This document shows, piece by piece, positions 1-6,986 of a DNA stretch of 11,119 nucleotides; the first letter of the stretch is position 1; each line of letters opens with the position of its first letter. Where the stretch lies: assembly GCA_040758475.1 (NCBI GenBank), contig JBFLVN010000122.1:1-11119 (forward strand), written 5' to 3'. The notes below the pieces were generated by a model. The model did no database searches, was not told the origin of the DNA, and worked only from the letters and a program-made list of their open reading frames with translations. The DNA comes from JBFLVN01 sp040758475 (lineage in GTDB: Bacteria; JAGRBM01). The translations under genes were made by a program, and so were the position numbers.

Positions 1-82
1 CCCATTCTCAATTCCCACCCGATCCCCTTATCTGGACAAACCCCGGCTCTTCACTTAAGCATGGCCCGCTAGGTTTATTCCT

Positions 83-90
83 GAAGGAAA
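83..90 (+). promoter_or_regulatory. Shine-Dalgarno site of proS (sets GTG start)
   Basis: GAAGGAAA lies 6 nt before a GTG at 97-99, with its AAGGA core 8 nt away. The same reading frame has a TGA stop at 82-84, so GTG 97 is the earliest possible start. It also gives the N-terminus MRYTQIFAPTLKEAP, which is typical of bacterial ProRS. The 82 bases before it contain no convincing promoter. Confidence 0.7.
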
Positions 91-96
91 CCCCTC

Positions 97-1812
97 GTGC
101 GTTACACCCAGATTTTCGCCCCCACCTTGAAAGAAGCCCCCGCCGAAGCGGAGCTCGTTTCCCACAAACTGCTCCTTCGGGCCGGAATGATCCGCAAAGT
201 GGCGGCGGGGATTTATGAATTCCTCCCCCTGGGGCTCAAGGCCCTCCGCAAGGTGGAACAGATCGTCCGCGAGGAGATGGATCGGGCGGGCGGCCAGGAA
301 GTGCTCATGCCCTCCATGGTTCCGGCGGAGCTCTGGAAGGAATCGGGACGCTGGGAGAAATACGGGAAAGAACTCCTGCGCATCAAAGACCGCCATGAGC
401 GGGAATTCTGCTACGGGCCCACCCACGAGGAAGTCATTACCGACCTCGTGCGCGGGGAAATCCGTTCTTACAAAGACCTGCCCAAGACGCTCTATCAAAT
501 CCAGACCAAGTTCCGCGACGAAATCCGCCCGCGCTTCGGTCTCATGCGCGGCCGCGAGTTCCTGATGAAGGACGGCTACAGCTTCCACGCCTCCCAGGAA
601 TCGCTCGACGAGACCTACAACCGGATGCGCGAGGCGTACCTTCGCACCTTCGAGCGTTGCGGCCTGGAAGCGCGGGCCGTCGAGGCGGATACGGGCGCCA
701 TCGGCGGATCGGATTCGGAAGAATTCATGGTGCTCGCTGAATCGGGCGAGGATGCGATTGCCGCTTGTACTTCCTGCAAGTACGCGGCGAACGTGGAGAA
801 GGCGGAAACGAAAGTTCCCCAGGGAGAGCCCTCCGCCCCTCCTTCCGGATCGCTCAAGGAAGTGGCGACGCCGGGACTTCGCGCCGTGGAGGAAGTCTCC
901 CCCAAGATCGGCGTGCCGCCCGAACGCATGATCAAGACTCTCATCTACGAAACGGACATGGGCCCGGTGGTGGCCCTCGTGCGCGGGACGGACCAGCTAA
1001 ACGAAATAAAGCTCAAGAACGCCTGCGGCGCCGCCCACCTTCAACTGGCAGGCGAAGCGACCGTACAGAAGATCACGGGCGCTCCCGTCGGGTTCGCGGG
1101 GCCCGTAAAGCTCAAGGAAGACGTTCCCGTCTACGCCGACCTGCACGTAAAGCACATTCGGGATGGCGCCACGGGAGCCAACAAGGCCGACGCTCACCTC
1201 GTGAACGTCGAGCCGGGACGGGATTTCAAACCAACGGCCTGGAAAGACCTGCGGCTCGTCCAGAAGGACGATCCCTGCCCCCGGTGTTCCGGCGGAAAGC
1301 TCACCATCGCCCGCGGGATCGAAGTGGGGCACATCTTCAAGCTCGGCACCCGCTACTCGGGCGCCATGAAGGCCGTATTCCTCGACGCCGCCGGGAAGGA
1401 ACAGCCCATCATCATGGGCACCTACGGCATCGGCGTTTCCCGGACGCTCGCCGCCGCCATCGAGCAGCACCACGACAAGGACGGGATCAAGTTCCCCCTC
1501 CCCATCGCCCCCGTGCCGGTGGCCCTCCTGGCCTTGAACGCCGATAACGCGGAAGTCACCCAGGCGAGCGATGCGATCTACAAGGCCCTGCTGGACGCGG
1601 GCATCGGCGTGCTCTATGACGACCGGGACGAACGCGCTGGCGGCAAATTCAAGGACGCGGACCTGATCGGGCTTCCCCTCCGGGTAGCGGTGGGGACCAA
1701 GGGCCTCAAGGACGGGAAGGTCGAACTCAAGTTCCGCGCCGACGGACGGGTGGAAACCCTCCCGCCCGGGGAAGTCCCCGCCCGCATCGCAGCAATCGTG
1801 AATGGCCGCTGA
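97..1812 (+). CDS. proS: Prolyl-tRNA synthetase, bacterial type with editing domain
   Basis: This cytoplasmic class II aminoacyl-tRNA synthetase charges tRNA-Pro with proline. At 571 aa it is close to the usual bacterial length (E. coli, 572). The catalytic core shows motif 1 (LPLGLKALRKVEQIVREEM, from about residue 44), motif 2 (GPTHEEVITDLV near 108, then TKFRDEIRPRFGLMRGREF) and motif 3 (MGTYGIGVSRTLAAAIEQHH near 448). The segment from about 228 to 392 is the INS (YbaK-like) domain that hydrolyses Ala-tRNA-Pro. K280 in MIKTLIYE matches the position of the editing lysine K279 of E. coli. Two CxxC pairs (C224/C227 and C394/C397) flank this domain and could bind a metal; E. coli lacks them, but I recall them from many other bacterial ProRS. 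The C-terminal 100 residues are the anticodon-binding domain. The start is GTG, and the 3' end overlaps the next gene by 11 bp. Confidence 0.97.
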   Translation: MRYTQIFAPTLKEAPAEAELVSHKLLLRAGMIRKVAAGIYEFLPLGLKALRKVEQIVREEMDRAGGQEVLMPSMVPAELWKESGRWEKYGKELLRIKDRHEREFCYGPTHEEVITDLVRGEIRSYKDLPKTLYQIQTKFRDEIRPRFGLMRGREFLMKDGYSFHASQESLDETYNRMREAYLRTFERCGLEARAVEADTGAIGGSDSEEFMVLAESGEDAIAACTSCKYAANVEKAETKVPQGEPSAPPSGSLKEVATPGLRAVEEVSPKIGVPPERMIKTLIYETDMGPVVALVRGTDQLNEIKLKNACGAAHLQLAGEATVQKITGAPVGFAGPVKLKEDVPVYADLHVKHIRDGATGANKADAHLVNVEPGRDFKPTAWKDLRLVQKDDPCPRCSGGKLTIARGIEVGHIFKLGTRYSGAMKAVFLDAAGKEQPIIMGTYGIGVSRTLAAAIEQHHDKDGIKFPLPIAPVPVALLALNADNAEVTQASDAIYKALLDAGIGVLYDDRDERAGGKFKDADLIGLPLRVAVGTKGLKDGKVELKFRADGRVETLPPGEVPARIAAIVNGR

Positions 1813-3121
1813 CCGGAAAGTACCTCTCGAACAAGGCCGCCTGCGCCTCCCCTCCGAAACGGCGGCCCAGCTCGCCACCGCCGGGACCGCGGCGCTCGAA
1901 CTCGTACACGGATCGCCCCGGCTCCTCACGCTCACGACGGGCAATCACGTCCTCCATCCTTCGAAGGAATCCTTCTTCGCCCTGGCGGGCGACCTCTCGC
2001 GCATCCCGCCTCCAGATCTTTTCAGTTTCATCACCATGACCCAGAAGTCGGGAATGCTGAAGTTCTTGACGCCCGCAGGGGTCAAAACCGTCTACTTCGA
2101 ACGGGGCGAAATCCTCTTCGCCAATTCGACGGCCGAAGAAGACCGCCTCGGAAATTTCCTCTACCGCCGCGGCATCCTGGACAAACGCCAACTCAAGGAA
2201 GCCGAAAAGAATTGTCCGCCGGGACCGCGTTTTGGAAAAGTCCTCGTGGAACTGGGCTATCTCGATCCCAAGAAGCTCTGGGCCGCCGTGCGCGAGCAGG
2301 TCGAGGAACTCGTCTACGCCCTCTTCACCCTGCGCGAGGGGGAGTTCATCTTCGTGGAAGGGACGAATCTCCTGGACGAGGACCTGGCCGGGTTTTCCCT
2401 CTCCAGCCAGAACCTCCTCATGGAAGGCATCCGCCGTTCGGACGAAATGGTCGTCATCCGGGAATACATCCCGAGCGACGACATCGTGCCCACGAAAAAG
2501 CCGCCCCCGGCCGGAAAGCAGCCCCCCGAAGAAGCCGCTTGGGTGCTCGACCTCGTGGACGGCATTAAAAGCGTCCGGCAGATCGGCCGGGCTTCCAGGC
2601 GGAGCGACTTCGACGTCAAGCGCGCCCTCTACGAACTCGCCAAGGCGGGATGGATCGAAGCGCGGGCTTCGGGCCCTGTCCCCGTGCAGGACGCCGGGGC
2701 GCGGATCGAAGGAACGATCCGCTCCTACAACAAGCTCTTCGCCCAGATTCACAACGCTCTTAAGAACGTCTCCAAAACCCTGGACGTGGACAAGACACTT
2801 GCGTCCTTCTTCGACGACATTTCCAAATCCCGCTTCGCCCAACTCTTCGAGGGCGTGCGCCTCTCTCCGGCGGGAGAACTCGACGGCGGAAAACTTCTCG
2901 CCAACCTGGACCACATCACGAAGTCCCGGAGCGGCACGGCGCTCGCCATCGCGGGCCTCTCCGAACTCCTCACCTTCGAGCTTCTCACCGACGGGCTTAA
3001 CGAATTCCTCAACTTTGAAATCTTCACGGTCCGCAATTCCTGCCCCGACGCGCAGGCGGCCGAGATCATCAAGAAAATCCGGCAGGTCCAGGCCACCCTG
3101 GCGACCAAAGGAAACGCCTAA
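1802..3121 (+). CDS. DUF4388 (PATAN) domain protein, probable signalling adaptor
   Basis: This is a 439-aa cytoplasmic protein with no signal peptide or membrane segment. Residues about 63-190 match the PATAN/DUF4388 pattern: GDLSRIPPPDLFSFITMTQK, then SGMLKF, a strand-turn with VYFERGEILFA, a helical RLGNFLYRRGILDKRQLKEAE and a second FGKVLVELGYLD unit like the GspE/MshE N-terminal fold. Residues about 244-286 (WVLDLVDGIKSVRQIGRASR and on to AKAGWIEA) look like the winged-helix-like segment common in these proteins. The remainder (from about 310) is helical. Residues 12-45 vaguely resemble an AbrB-like hairpin, which is weak evidence. PATAN proteins are thought to bind response regulators or act in motility and polarity signalling, so a regulatory role is inferred here. 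The ATG at 1802 lies inside the end of proS without a clear Shine-Dalgarno, which suggests translational coupling. No catalytic motif is visible. Confidence 0.8.
   Translation: MAADRKVPLEQGRLRLPSETAAQLATAGTAALELVHGSPRLLTLTTGNHVLHPSKESFFALAGDLSRIPPPDLFSFITMTQKSGMLKFLTPAGVKTVYFERGEILFANSTAEEDRLGNFLYRRGILDKRQLKEAEKNCPPGPRFGKVLVELGYLDPKKLWAAVREQVEELVYALFTLREGEFIFVEGTNLLDEDLAGFSLSSQNLLMEGIRRSDEMVVIREYIPSDDIVPTKKPPPAGKQPPEEAAWVLDLVDGIKSVRQIGRASRRSDFDVKRALYELAKAGWIEARASGPVPVQDAGARIEGTIRSYNKLFAQIHNALKNVSKTLDVDKTLASFFDDISKSRFAQLFEGVRLSPAGELDGGKLLANLDHITKSRSGTALAIAGLSELLTFELLTDGLNEFLNFEIFTVRNSCPDAQAAEIIKKIRQVQATLATKGNA
3107..3112 (+). promoter_or_regulatory. Shine-Dalgarno site of pyrF
   Basis: AAAGGA lies 9 nt before the ATG at 3122, inside the last codons of the DUF4388 gene. 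It supports this ATG, which follows the TAA at 3119-3121 with no gap. Confidence 0.6.
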
Positions 3122-3856
3122 ATGAGCGATCTAGCCAAGGCGGGCGAGCGGCTCATCCTCGCCCTGGATACCCCCGAACTCCCCGAAGCACGGGAATTCA
3201 TCCATTCGACCCAACATTTGGGCATTCGCTACAAGGTCGGCCCCGAGCTATTCCTCGCCGCCGGGCCCGAGTGGCTCGACAAAGTGATCCGCCAGGGGGC
3301 GCGGGTTTTCCTCGATTTGAAATTCCACGACATCCCCAACACCGTGGAGCAAGCCTGCCGCCGGGCGGCCGGATGGGGCGTATGGATGTGCAACGTCCAT
3401 GCGCTCGGCGGCGCCGAAATGATCCGCCGCGCCCGCGCGGGGCTCGAAGAAGCCGCCGACCCCCGCCGGGGCGGGCGGCCCCTTCTCCTCGCCGTTACGC
3501 TCCTTACTTCCCACGACGAAAAGGCCCTCTCCGAGATCGGCCTTGCGCCCGGCACCGAGGGGCACGTCGTGCGCCTCGCCAAAATGGCGAAGTCCGCGGG
3601 GGCCGACGGGGTCGTCTGCTCGGCCCTCGAAGCCGCCGCCGTCCGCAAGGAATTGGGGCCGGATTTCACCATCGTCACGCCCGGCATCCGCCCCGCCGGA
3701 GCGGACGTGAACGATCAGGTCCGAATCTCCACCCCCGCCGGGGCCATCAAGGCCGGGGCTTCCCACCTCGTCGTGGGCCGTCCCATCACCAAGGCCGAAA
3801 AGCCCGCCGTCGCCTGCCGGGTGATCCTTACCGAAATGGCCGGGGCGCTGGGATGA
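3122..3856 (+). CDS. pyrF: Orotidine-5'-phosphate decarboxylase
   Basis: This cytoplasmic enzyme converts OMP to UMP, the last step of de novo pyrimidine synthesis. At 244 aa it is a normal length for the short bacterial family. The TIM-barrel landmarks are present: LILALD with D16 at the end of the first strand, K38 in YKVGPELF, and the FLDLKFHDIPNT signature with D65, K67 and D70. Together K38, D65, K67 and D70 form the expected catalytic Lys-Asp-Lys-Asp set. Phosphate-binding elements follow: VTPGIRP at 185-191 and VVGRPIT at 217-223 with R220. The gene abuts the DUF4388 gene with no intergenic base, so it is probably co-transcribed and coupled with it. Its stop TGA (3854-3856) overlaps the ATG of a 15-codon mini-ORF leading into the metal-efflux genes. 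Confidence 0.96.
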   Translation: MSDLAKAGERLILALDTPELPEAREFIHSTQHLGIRYKVGPELFLAAGPEWLDKVIRQGARVFLDLKFHDIPNTVEQACRRAAGWGVWMCNVHALGGAEMIRRARAGLEEAADPRRGGRPLLLAVTLLTSHDEKALSEIGLAPGTEGHVVRLAKMAKSAGADGVVCSALEAAAVRKELGPDFTIVTPGIRPAGADVNDQVRISTPAGAIKAGASHLVVGRPITKAEKPAVACRVILTEMAGALG

Positions 3857-3900
3857 GGCGTTTGCCCGTCCAGCCCTCAGCGCTTACTCTTTCCCCATGA
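3853..3900 (+). other. 15-codon mini-ORF bridging pyrF and the next gene by two ATGA overlaps
   Basis: An ATG at 3853 overlaps the pyrF stop as ATGA (3853-3856). It opens a 15-codon frame (MRRLPVQPSALTLSP) ending at TGA 3898-3900, which overlaps the next gene's ATG at 3897 as a second ATGA. The following gene has no visible Shine-Dalgarno; the preceding bases are a pyrimidine run (CTCTTTCCCC). A ribosome leaving pyrF could therefore be handed on to the downstream start. The peptide has no recognisable function. The arrangement could also be coincidence, since ATGA is short. Confidence 0.3.
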
Positions 3901-4331
3901 CTTCCAGGTTCCAGTCCGCCATCGCCGTCCTGGCCTGCGCCGCTTATTTGTTCCTCGGTTTCGGCGGCGCGCTCCCGATGGGGTTCTGCTTCGAGGCGGA
4001 CGGCCACGTGGAAATCGAGCTCATGCGGGCGGGCTCCTGCACCTCGTCCCTCGGCCTCCTCGACGCCGACCACTCGGAAACCCATTCCGAACACGCGGGA
4101 TTATCTGGCCCTGAAAAAGACCACTGCGCCTCCTGCGAAGACGTACTCGTCTCTCTCAAGAGCCTCGGCAAGAAACGCACGGGAGAAACGAGACGTTTCC
4201 CCGCCACAGTACGGACGCCGGCGATTCCCGTGACACATTCTCTCTCGCTTTCTTCCATGAATAAATCCGGCAATTCGCTCTTTTCTCAAGCCTCTCTCTC
4301 GCGCCGTTCGGCCGTCGTCCTTCGTACATAA
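3897..4331 (+). CDS. Exported Cys/His-rich small protein, probable metal-binding partner of the efflux system
   Basis: This 144-aa protein has an N-terminal hydrophobic segment (about residues 8-26), so it is probably exported or membrane-anchored. The mature part begins with FCFEADGHVEIE (C31, H37), then C48, then H59, H63 and H66, then DHCASCEDV (H76, C77, C80). This layout of C-x5-H, spaced Cys and His, and HCxxC resembles uncharacterised proteins I recall near CzcCBA-type pumps, which often carry a DGHVxxE segment and an HCGxCxD motif; this is from memory, not a search. The C-terminal 55 residues are Ser/Arg-rich with few metal ligands. Binding a thiophilic or divalent metal in the periplasm, as sensor, buffer or chaperone, is inferred from residues and position. 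No Shine-Dalgarno precedes the ATG, but later in-frame starts would lose the signal segment. The stop codon lies at the edge of the folded leader of czcC. Confidence 0.75.
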   Translation: MTSRFQSAIAVLACAAYLFLGFGGALPMGFCFEADGHVEIELMRAGSCTSSLGLLDADHSETHSEHAGLSGPEKDHCASCEDVLVSLKSLGKKRTGETRRFPATVRTPAIPVTHSLSLSSMNKSGNSLFSQASLSRRSAVVLRT

Positions 4332-4423
4332 ATCTCCGCATCTTTCAGCGATCCAGAACCGCCGGTTTTAAGAACCGGTCAATGGAGTTTTTTCGCCCTG
4401 TCACTCAGGGCATTGCGGAGATT
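4331..4423 (+). promoter_or_regulatory. Structured leader before czcC: three-helix junction masking its ribosome-binding site
   Basis: A perfect 10-bp inverted repeat, AATCTCCGCA (4331-4340) and TGCGGAGATT (4414-4423), encloses two perfect hairpins. One is CCGGTT-TTAAG-AACCGG (4362-4378). The other is GCCCTG-TCACT-CAGGGC (4395-4411). The 3' arm of the outer stem contains GGAG (4417-4420), the Shine-Dalgarno 8 nt before the czcC ATG at 4429, so the fold would hide it. The 5' arm starts with the last base of the upstream stop codon, so a terminating ribosome would open the stem. A T6 run (4388-4393) lies 9 nt after the first hairpin, too far for a standard terminator. A competing local stem (4412-4416 with 4431-4435) could also cover the start. 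I do not recognise a known metal riboswitch. The structure is read by eye, and its function is inferred. Confidence 0.5.
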
Positions 4424-4428
4424 CTGCG

Positions 4429-5730
4429 ATGCAATTTCACCGGTACCGGGCCAGCTTGCTGTCCCTGCTTCTCCTGGCAGCCGCCGCCGTGGCGCAGGGA
4501 GAGGAAATCCCCTCTTCCGAAGCAAACGGGCTCACGCTCGGCCGCGCCCTCCAATTGGCGCTCGAAAAAAGTCCCGAACTGGCGGCCGATTCCCTGGCAG
4601 TGCGGGCCGCCGAGGCCGCCTCCCTCCAGGCGAAGGCATGGCCCAATCCCGAACTATCCGTCGAACTCGAAGATTTCGCGGGGTCGGGTCCCTACGAAGG
4701 AATCGACCGGGCCCAAACGACCATCCAACTTAACCAGCTTATTGAACTTGGCGGAAAACGCTCGGCCCGGCTGGAAGCAGGGGCGGCCGCCCACGATCTC
4801 GCCAAATGGGACTACGAAATCCGCCGCCTGGACGTGCTCGCCGCGACGGCCCGGGATTTCTTCGACGTTCTCGGATTCCAGGAACACGTCCACCATTCCG
4901 AAGAATCGCTCGAACTGGTCGAGCGGTACGCCCAGACCGCCCGCGAACGGGTGGCCGCTGGAGCGGCATCTCCGGCGGAACAGCTCCGTGCCCAGATCGC
5001 CCTTGGAAACGCGCGCCTCGAGGTCGAGAAGGGACGGCGGGAACTAACGGCTGCCAAGGAGCGGCTTGCAGCCCATTGGGGTGGCGCGGGAACGGACATC
5101 CTCTCGGCGGAAGGGGATTTGACGGCCCTTCCAGCCTCGCTCCCGCCTGTAGAGCAACTGGTCGAGCAAATCGAGAAAAACCCGGACCTCGCCCGGTGGA
5201 CGGCCGAACTCGAAAGCCGAAAAGCTCTGGCCGCCCAGGAAAAATCCCGCCTCGTCCCGGACCTCACTGTCAGCGGCGGATTCCGCAGGCTCCACGATCC
5301 GGGCCACAACGCCCTTGTGGCGGGCCTCTCCCTTCCGCTGCCTCTCTTCGACCGCCGAAGCAGAGGGAGGGAGCAGGCATCGGCCCGCCTGGAAGAAGGA
5401 AGAGCCCGGGAACTCGGCGCCAGGGCGCGCATCCGCTCGGAGATATTGTCTCTTCACGCCGTCCTCGAAAGCTTCCATGCCGAAGCCCTGGCGATTCGCG
5501 AAGAAATGCTCCCATCCGCCAGGGAGGCGTTCGAAATTACGAACGAAGGCTACCGGCGCGGGCGCTTCAGCCTGATCGAGGTGATGGACGCCCAGCGCAT
5601 TTTTTTCGAGATCATCGAACGCTACCACCTGGCCCTCGTCGCCTTCCATCAGACCGCGGTGTCCCTCGAACGCCTCACGGGAACGCCCCTCTTTGAATCA
5701 ACCCCTGCCAAATCACCGGAGGATCACTGA
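4429..5730 (+). CDS. czcC: CzcC-like outer-membrane efflux channel (TolC family)
   Basis: This 433-aa outer-membrane factor forms the exit duct of a tripartite metal efflux pump. The signal peptide is clear: basic residues (HRYR), a Leu/Ala core at 8-20, and an AVA cleavage site at 20-22. There is no lipobox. The mature protein has the two tandem OEP repeats of the TolC family. The first begins LTLGRALQLALEKSPEL and holds AKAWPNPELSVELEDFAGSG, followed by QTTIQLNQLIELGGKRSARL; ELGGKR is typical of CzcC. The second holds LVPDLTVSGGFRRL, SLPLPLFDRRSRGREQA and the late helix EGYRRGRFSLIEVMDAQR. Long Ala/Glu/Arg-rich helices between them form the periplasmic coiled coil. The start ATG has GGAG 8 nt upstream, inside a predicted stem. 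The TGA stop lies 2 bp before czcB, in one operon with czcB and czcA. The family is certain; the metal specificity cannot be read from this subunit. Confidence 0.92.
   Translation: MQFHRYRASLLSLLLLAAAAVAQGEEIPSSEANGLTLGRALQLALEKSPELAADSLAVRAAEAASLQAKAWPNPELSVELEDFAGSGPYEGIDRAQTTIQLNQLIELGGKRSARLEAGAAAHDLAKWDYEIRRLDVLAATARDFFDVLGFQEHVHHSEESLELVERYAQTARERVAAGAASPAEQLRAQIALGNARLEVEKGRRELTAAKERLAAHWGGAGTDILSAEGDLTALPASLPPVEQLVEQIEKNPDLARWTAELESRKALAAQEKSRLVPDLTVSGGFRRLHDPGHNALVAGLSLPLPLFDRRSRGREQASARLEEGRARELGARARIRSEILSLHAVLESFHAEALAIREEMLPSAREAFEITNEGYRRGRFSLIEVMDAQRIFFEIIERYHLALVAFHQTAVSLERLTGTPLFESTPAKSPEDH
5718..5723 (+). promoter_or_regulatory. Shine-Dalgarno site of czcB
   Basis: GGAGGA, the strongest ribosome-binding site in the window, lies 9 nt before the ATG at 5733 and within the last codons of czcC. 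It marks this ATG as the start. Confidence 0.75.
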
Positions 5731-5732
5731 CC

Positions 5733-6974
5733 ATGAAAAAGAACCTGATTTTCGCCGTGCTCGCCGCATTTCTTGCCGCGGGAATGCTTTCAAGCTGCAA
5801 GAAGAACGTCTCCGAGGAGCACGAACACGCCGAGGAAGAATACGAAAGAGGCCCCCAAGGCGGCAGGCTCTTTGAAGCCGGCGATTTCGCCTTGGAAGTC
5901 ACGATCTTCGAGTCGGGAGTGCCCCCGGAATTTCGGGTCTTTCCGTACTCCGGCGGCAAAGCCATCGCCCCTGGAGAGGTCACTCTTTCCATCGAGTTGC
6001 GCCGCCTGGGGGGACGGACGGATCGTATTAATTTCGCCCCCGAAAGCGGCTGCCTGCGCGGCCAGGAAACGGTGGAAGAGCCCCATTCCTTCGAGGCCAA
6101 AGTCACTGCTTCGTGGAAAGAGCGTGACTTCGAATGGTCCTGGGAGCAGATCGAAGGCCGTACCCGGATCAGCCCCGAAGCCGCCCGGGAAGCGGGGATC
6201 GTGGCGGAACAAGCCGGCCCTGCCGTGATCCGGGAAAAACTGCGGCTCAAGGGGACCGTCGCCCCCAACGGCGACCGGCTCGCCCACGTCCACCCCCGCT
6301 ACGCGGGGATCGCGCGGAGCGTCCGGGTTTCGCTTGGAGACCGCGTGGCCGCGGGCGACGTACTCGCGGTCATCCAGAGCAACGAAAGCCTTTCCAACTA
6401 CCCGGTCCACACCGAAATCCGCGGAACGGTCATCGGACGCCACATCACACCCGGTGAGTACGTGACGGGCGAAACCGAGATTTTCACCATCGCGGACCTC
6501 GAATCCGTGTGGCTCGAACTCGCGGTCTACCGGTCCGATTTCGGAAAACTGAAAGCCGGGCAGAAAGTAACCGTGCACAGGGGAAACGGTGAGCCGCCCA
6601 CGGAAGCCACGCTCTCCTACGTCTCCTCCACCGTGGACGAGGACACCCAAAGTCTGCTCACGCGGGCAGTCCTTCCCAACCCAAAAGGCGAATGGCGGCC
6701 CGGGATGTTCGTCGAAGCGGAAGTTTTCATCGGCGAACGGAGGGTTCCCCTGGCGATCCGATCGGAGGCCATCCAGTCCTTCCGGGACTGGCAGGCCGTC
6801 TTCGCGCGGTTCGGTGAAGATACATACGAAGTTCGCCCTATCGAAACCGGCGCGACCGACGGCGAGTGGACGGAAGTCCTCTCGGGGATCGAACCAGGCA
6901 CGTTCTACGCCGCCAAGGGGAGCTTCGTCGTGAAAGCCGACGTCCTCAAGGCCGGCGCTTCCCACGATCACTGA
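5733..6974 (+). CDS. czcB: CzcB-like periplasmic adaptor (membrane-fusion) lipoprotein
   Basis: This 413-aa adaptor links the RND pump to the outer-membrane channel. The lipoprotein signal ends in the lipobox LSSC with C22 as the lipidated cysteine. A His/Glu-rich stretch (EEHEHAEEEYE, about 28-38) follows, and the protein ends in HDH, both plausible metal-binding tails. Residues about 40-145 (GPQGGRLFEAGDFALEVTIF to SWEQIEGRT) form the extra N-terminal domain found in many heavy-metal CzcB proteins. The adaptor core comes next: RLKGTVAPNGDRLAHVHPRY, a barrel-sandwich half ending at SLGDRVAAGDVLAVIQS, a very short hairpin, then EIRGTVIGRHITPGEYV as the second half. The beta-barrel (SVWLELAVYRSDFGKLKAGQ, RPGMFVEAEVF) and membrane-proximal domain (ETGATDGEWTEVLSGIEPG) complete it. 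The short hairpin is usual for CzcB and CusB types. The stop codon overlaps the czcA Shine-Dalgarno, so the two genes are coupled. Confidence 0.93.
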   Translation: MKKNLIFAVLAAFLAAGMLSSCKKNVSEEHEHAEEEYERGPQGGRLFEAGDFALEVTIFESGVPPEFRVFPYSGGKAIAPGEVTLSIELRRLGGRTDRINFAPESGCLRGQETVEEPHSFEAKVTASWKERDFEWSWEQIEGRTRISPEAAREAGIVAEQAGPAVIREKLRLKGTVAPNGDRLAHVHPRYAGIARSVRVSLGDRVAAGDVLAVIQSNESLSNYPVHTEIRGTVIGRHITPGEYVTGETEIFTIADLESVWLELAVYRSDFGKLKAGQKVTVHRGNGEPPTEATLSYVSSTVDEDTQSLLTRAVLPNPKGEWRPGMFVEAEVFIGERRVPLAIRSEAIQSFRDWQAVFARFGEDTYEVRPIETGATDGEWTEVLSGIEPGTFYAAKGSFVVKADVLKAGASHDH

Positions 6975-6978
6975 GGAA
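6973..6978 (+). promoter_or_regulatory. Shine-Dalgarno site of czcA
   Basis: GAGGAA overlaps the czcB stop codon (TGA 6972-6974) and sits 8 nt before the ATG at 6987. It supports that start and suggests coupled translation of adaptor and pump. Confidence 0.65.
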
Positions 6979-6986
6979 CGGAAACC

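Noticed and set aside
33..60. TGGACA (33-38) and TTAAGC (55-60) as a sigma-70-like promoter for proS
   Set aside because: The -35-like box is fair, but the -10 box matches only about half of the consensus and the spacing is 16. GG at 34-35 and GC at 46-47 also have sigma-54 spacing, but the flanking bases do not match.
997..1944. Long minus-strand open frame (315 codons) opposite proS
   Set aside because: It lies on the complement of a well-supported synthetase. The translation is low-complexity with no recognisable domain, as expected from third-position GC bias.
1727..2914. Long minus-strand open frame (395 codons) opposite the DUF4388 gene
   Set aside because: It mirrors the codon pattern of the plus-strand gene and shows no domain or ribosome-binding site.
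4362..4393. Hairpin plus T6 as an intrinsic terminator before czcC
   Set aside because: The T run starts 9 nt after the stem, while intrinsic terminators have it directly adjacent. The hairpin fits better as one arm of the larger fold.
4440..4449. Palindrome CCGGTACCGG just inside czcC
   Set aside because: It is a single 10-bp palindrome in coding sequence with no partner site. It could pair with the leader hairpin arms, but nothing distinguishes it from chance.
5790..6971. Minus-strand open frame (393 codons) opposite czcB
   Set aside because: The czcB gene is clear on the plus strand; the antisense translation is Gly/Asp/Phe-rich shadow sequence.
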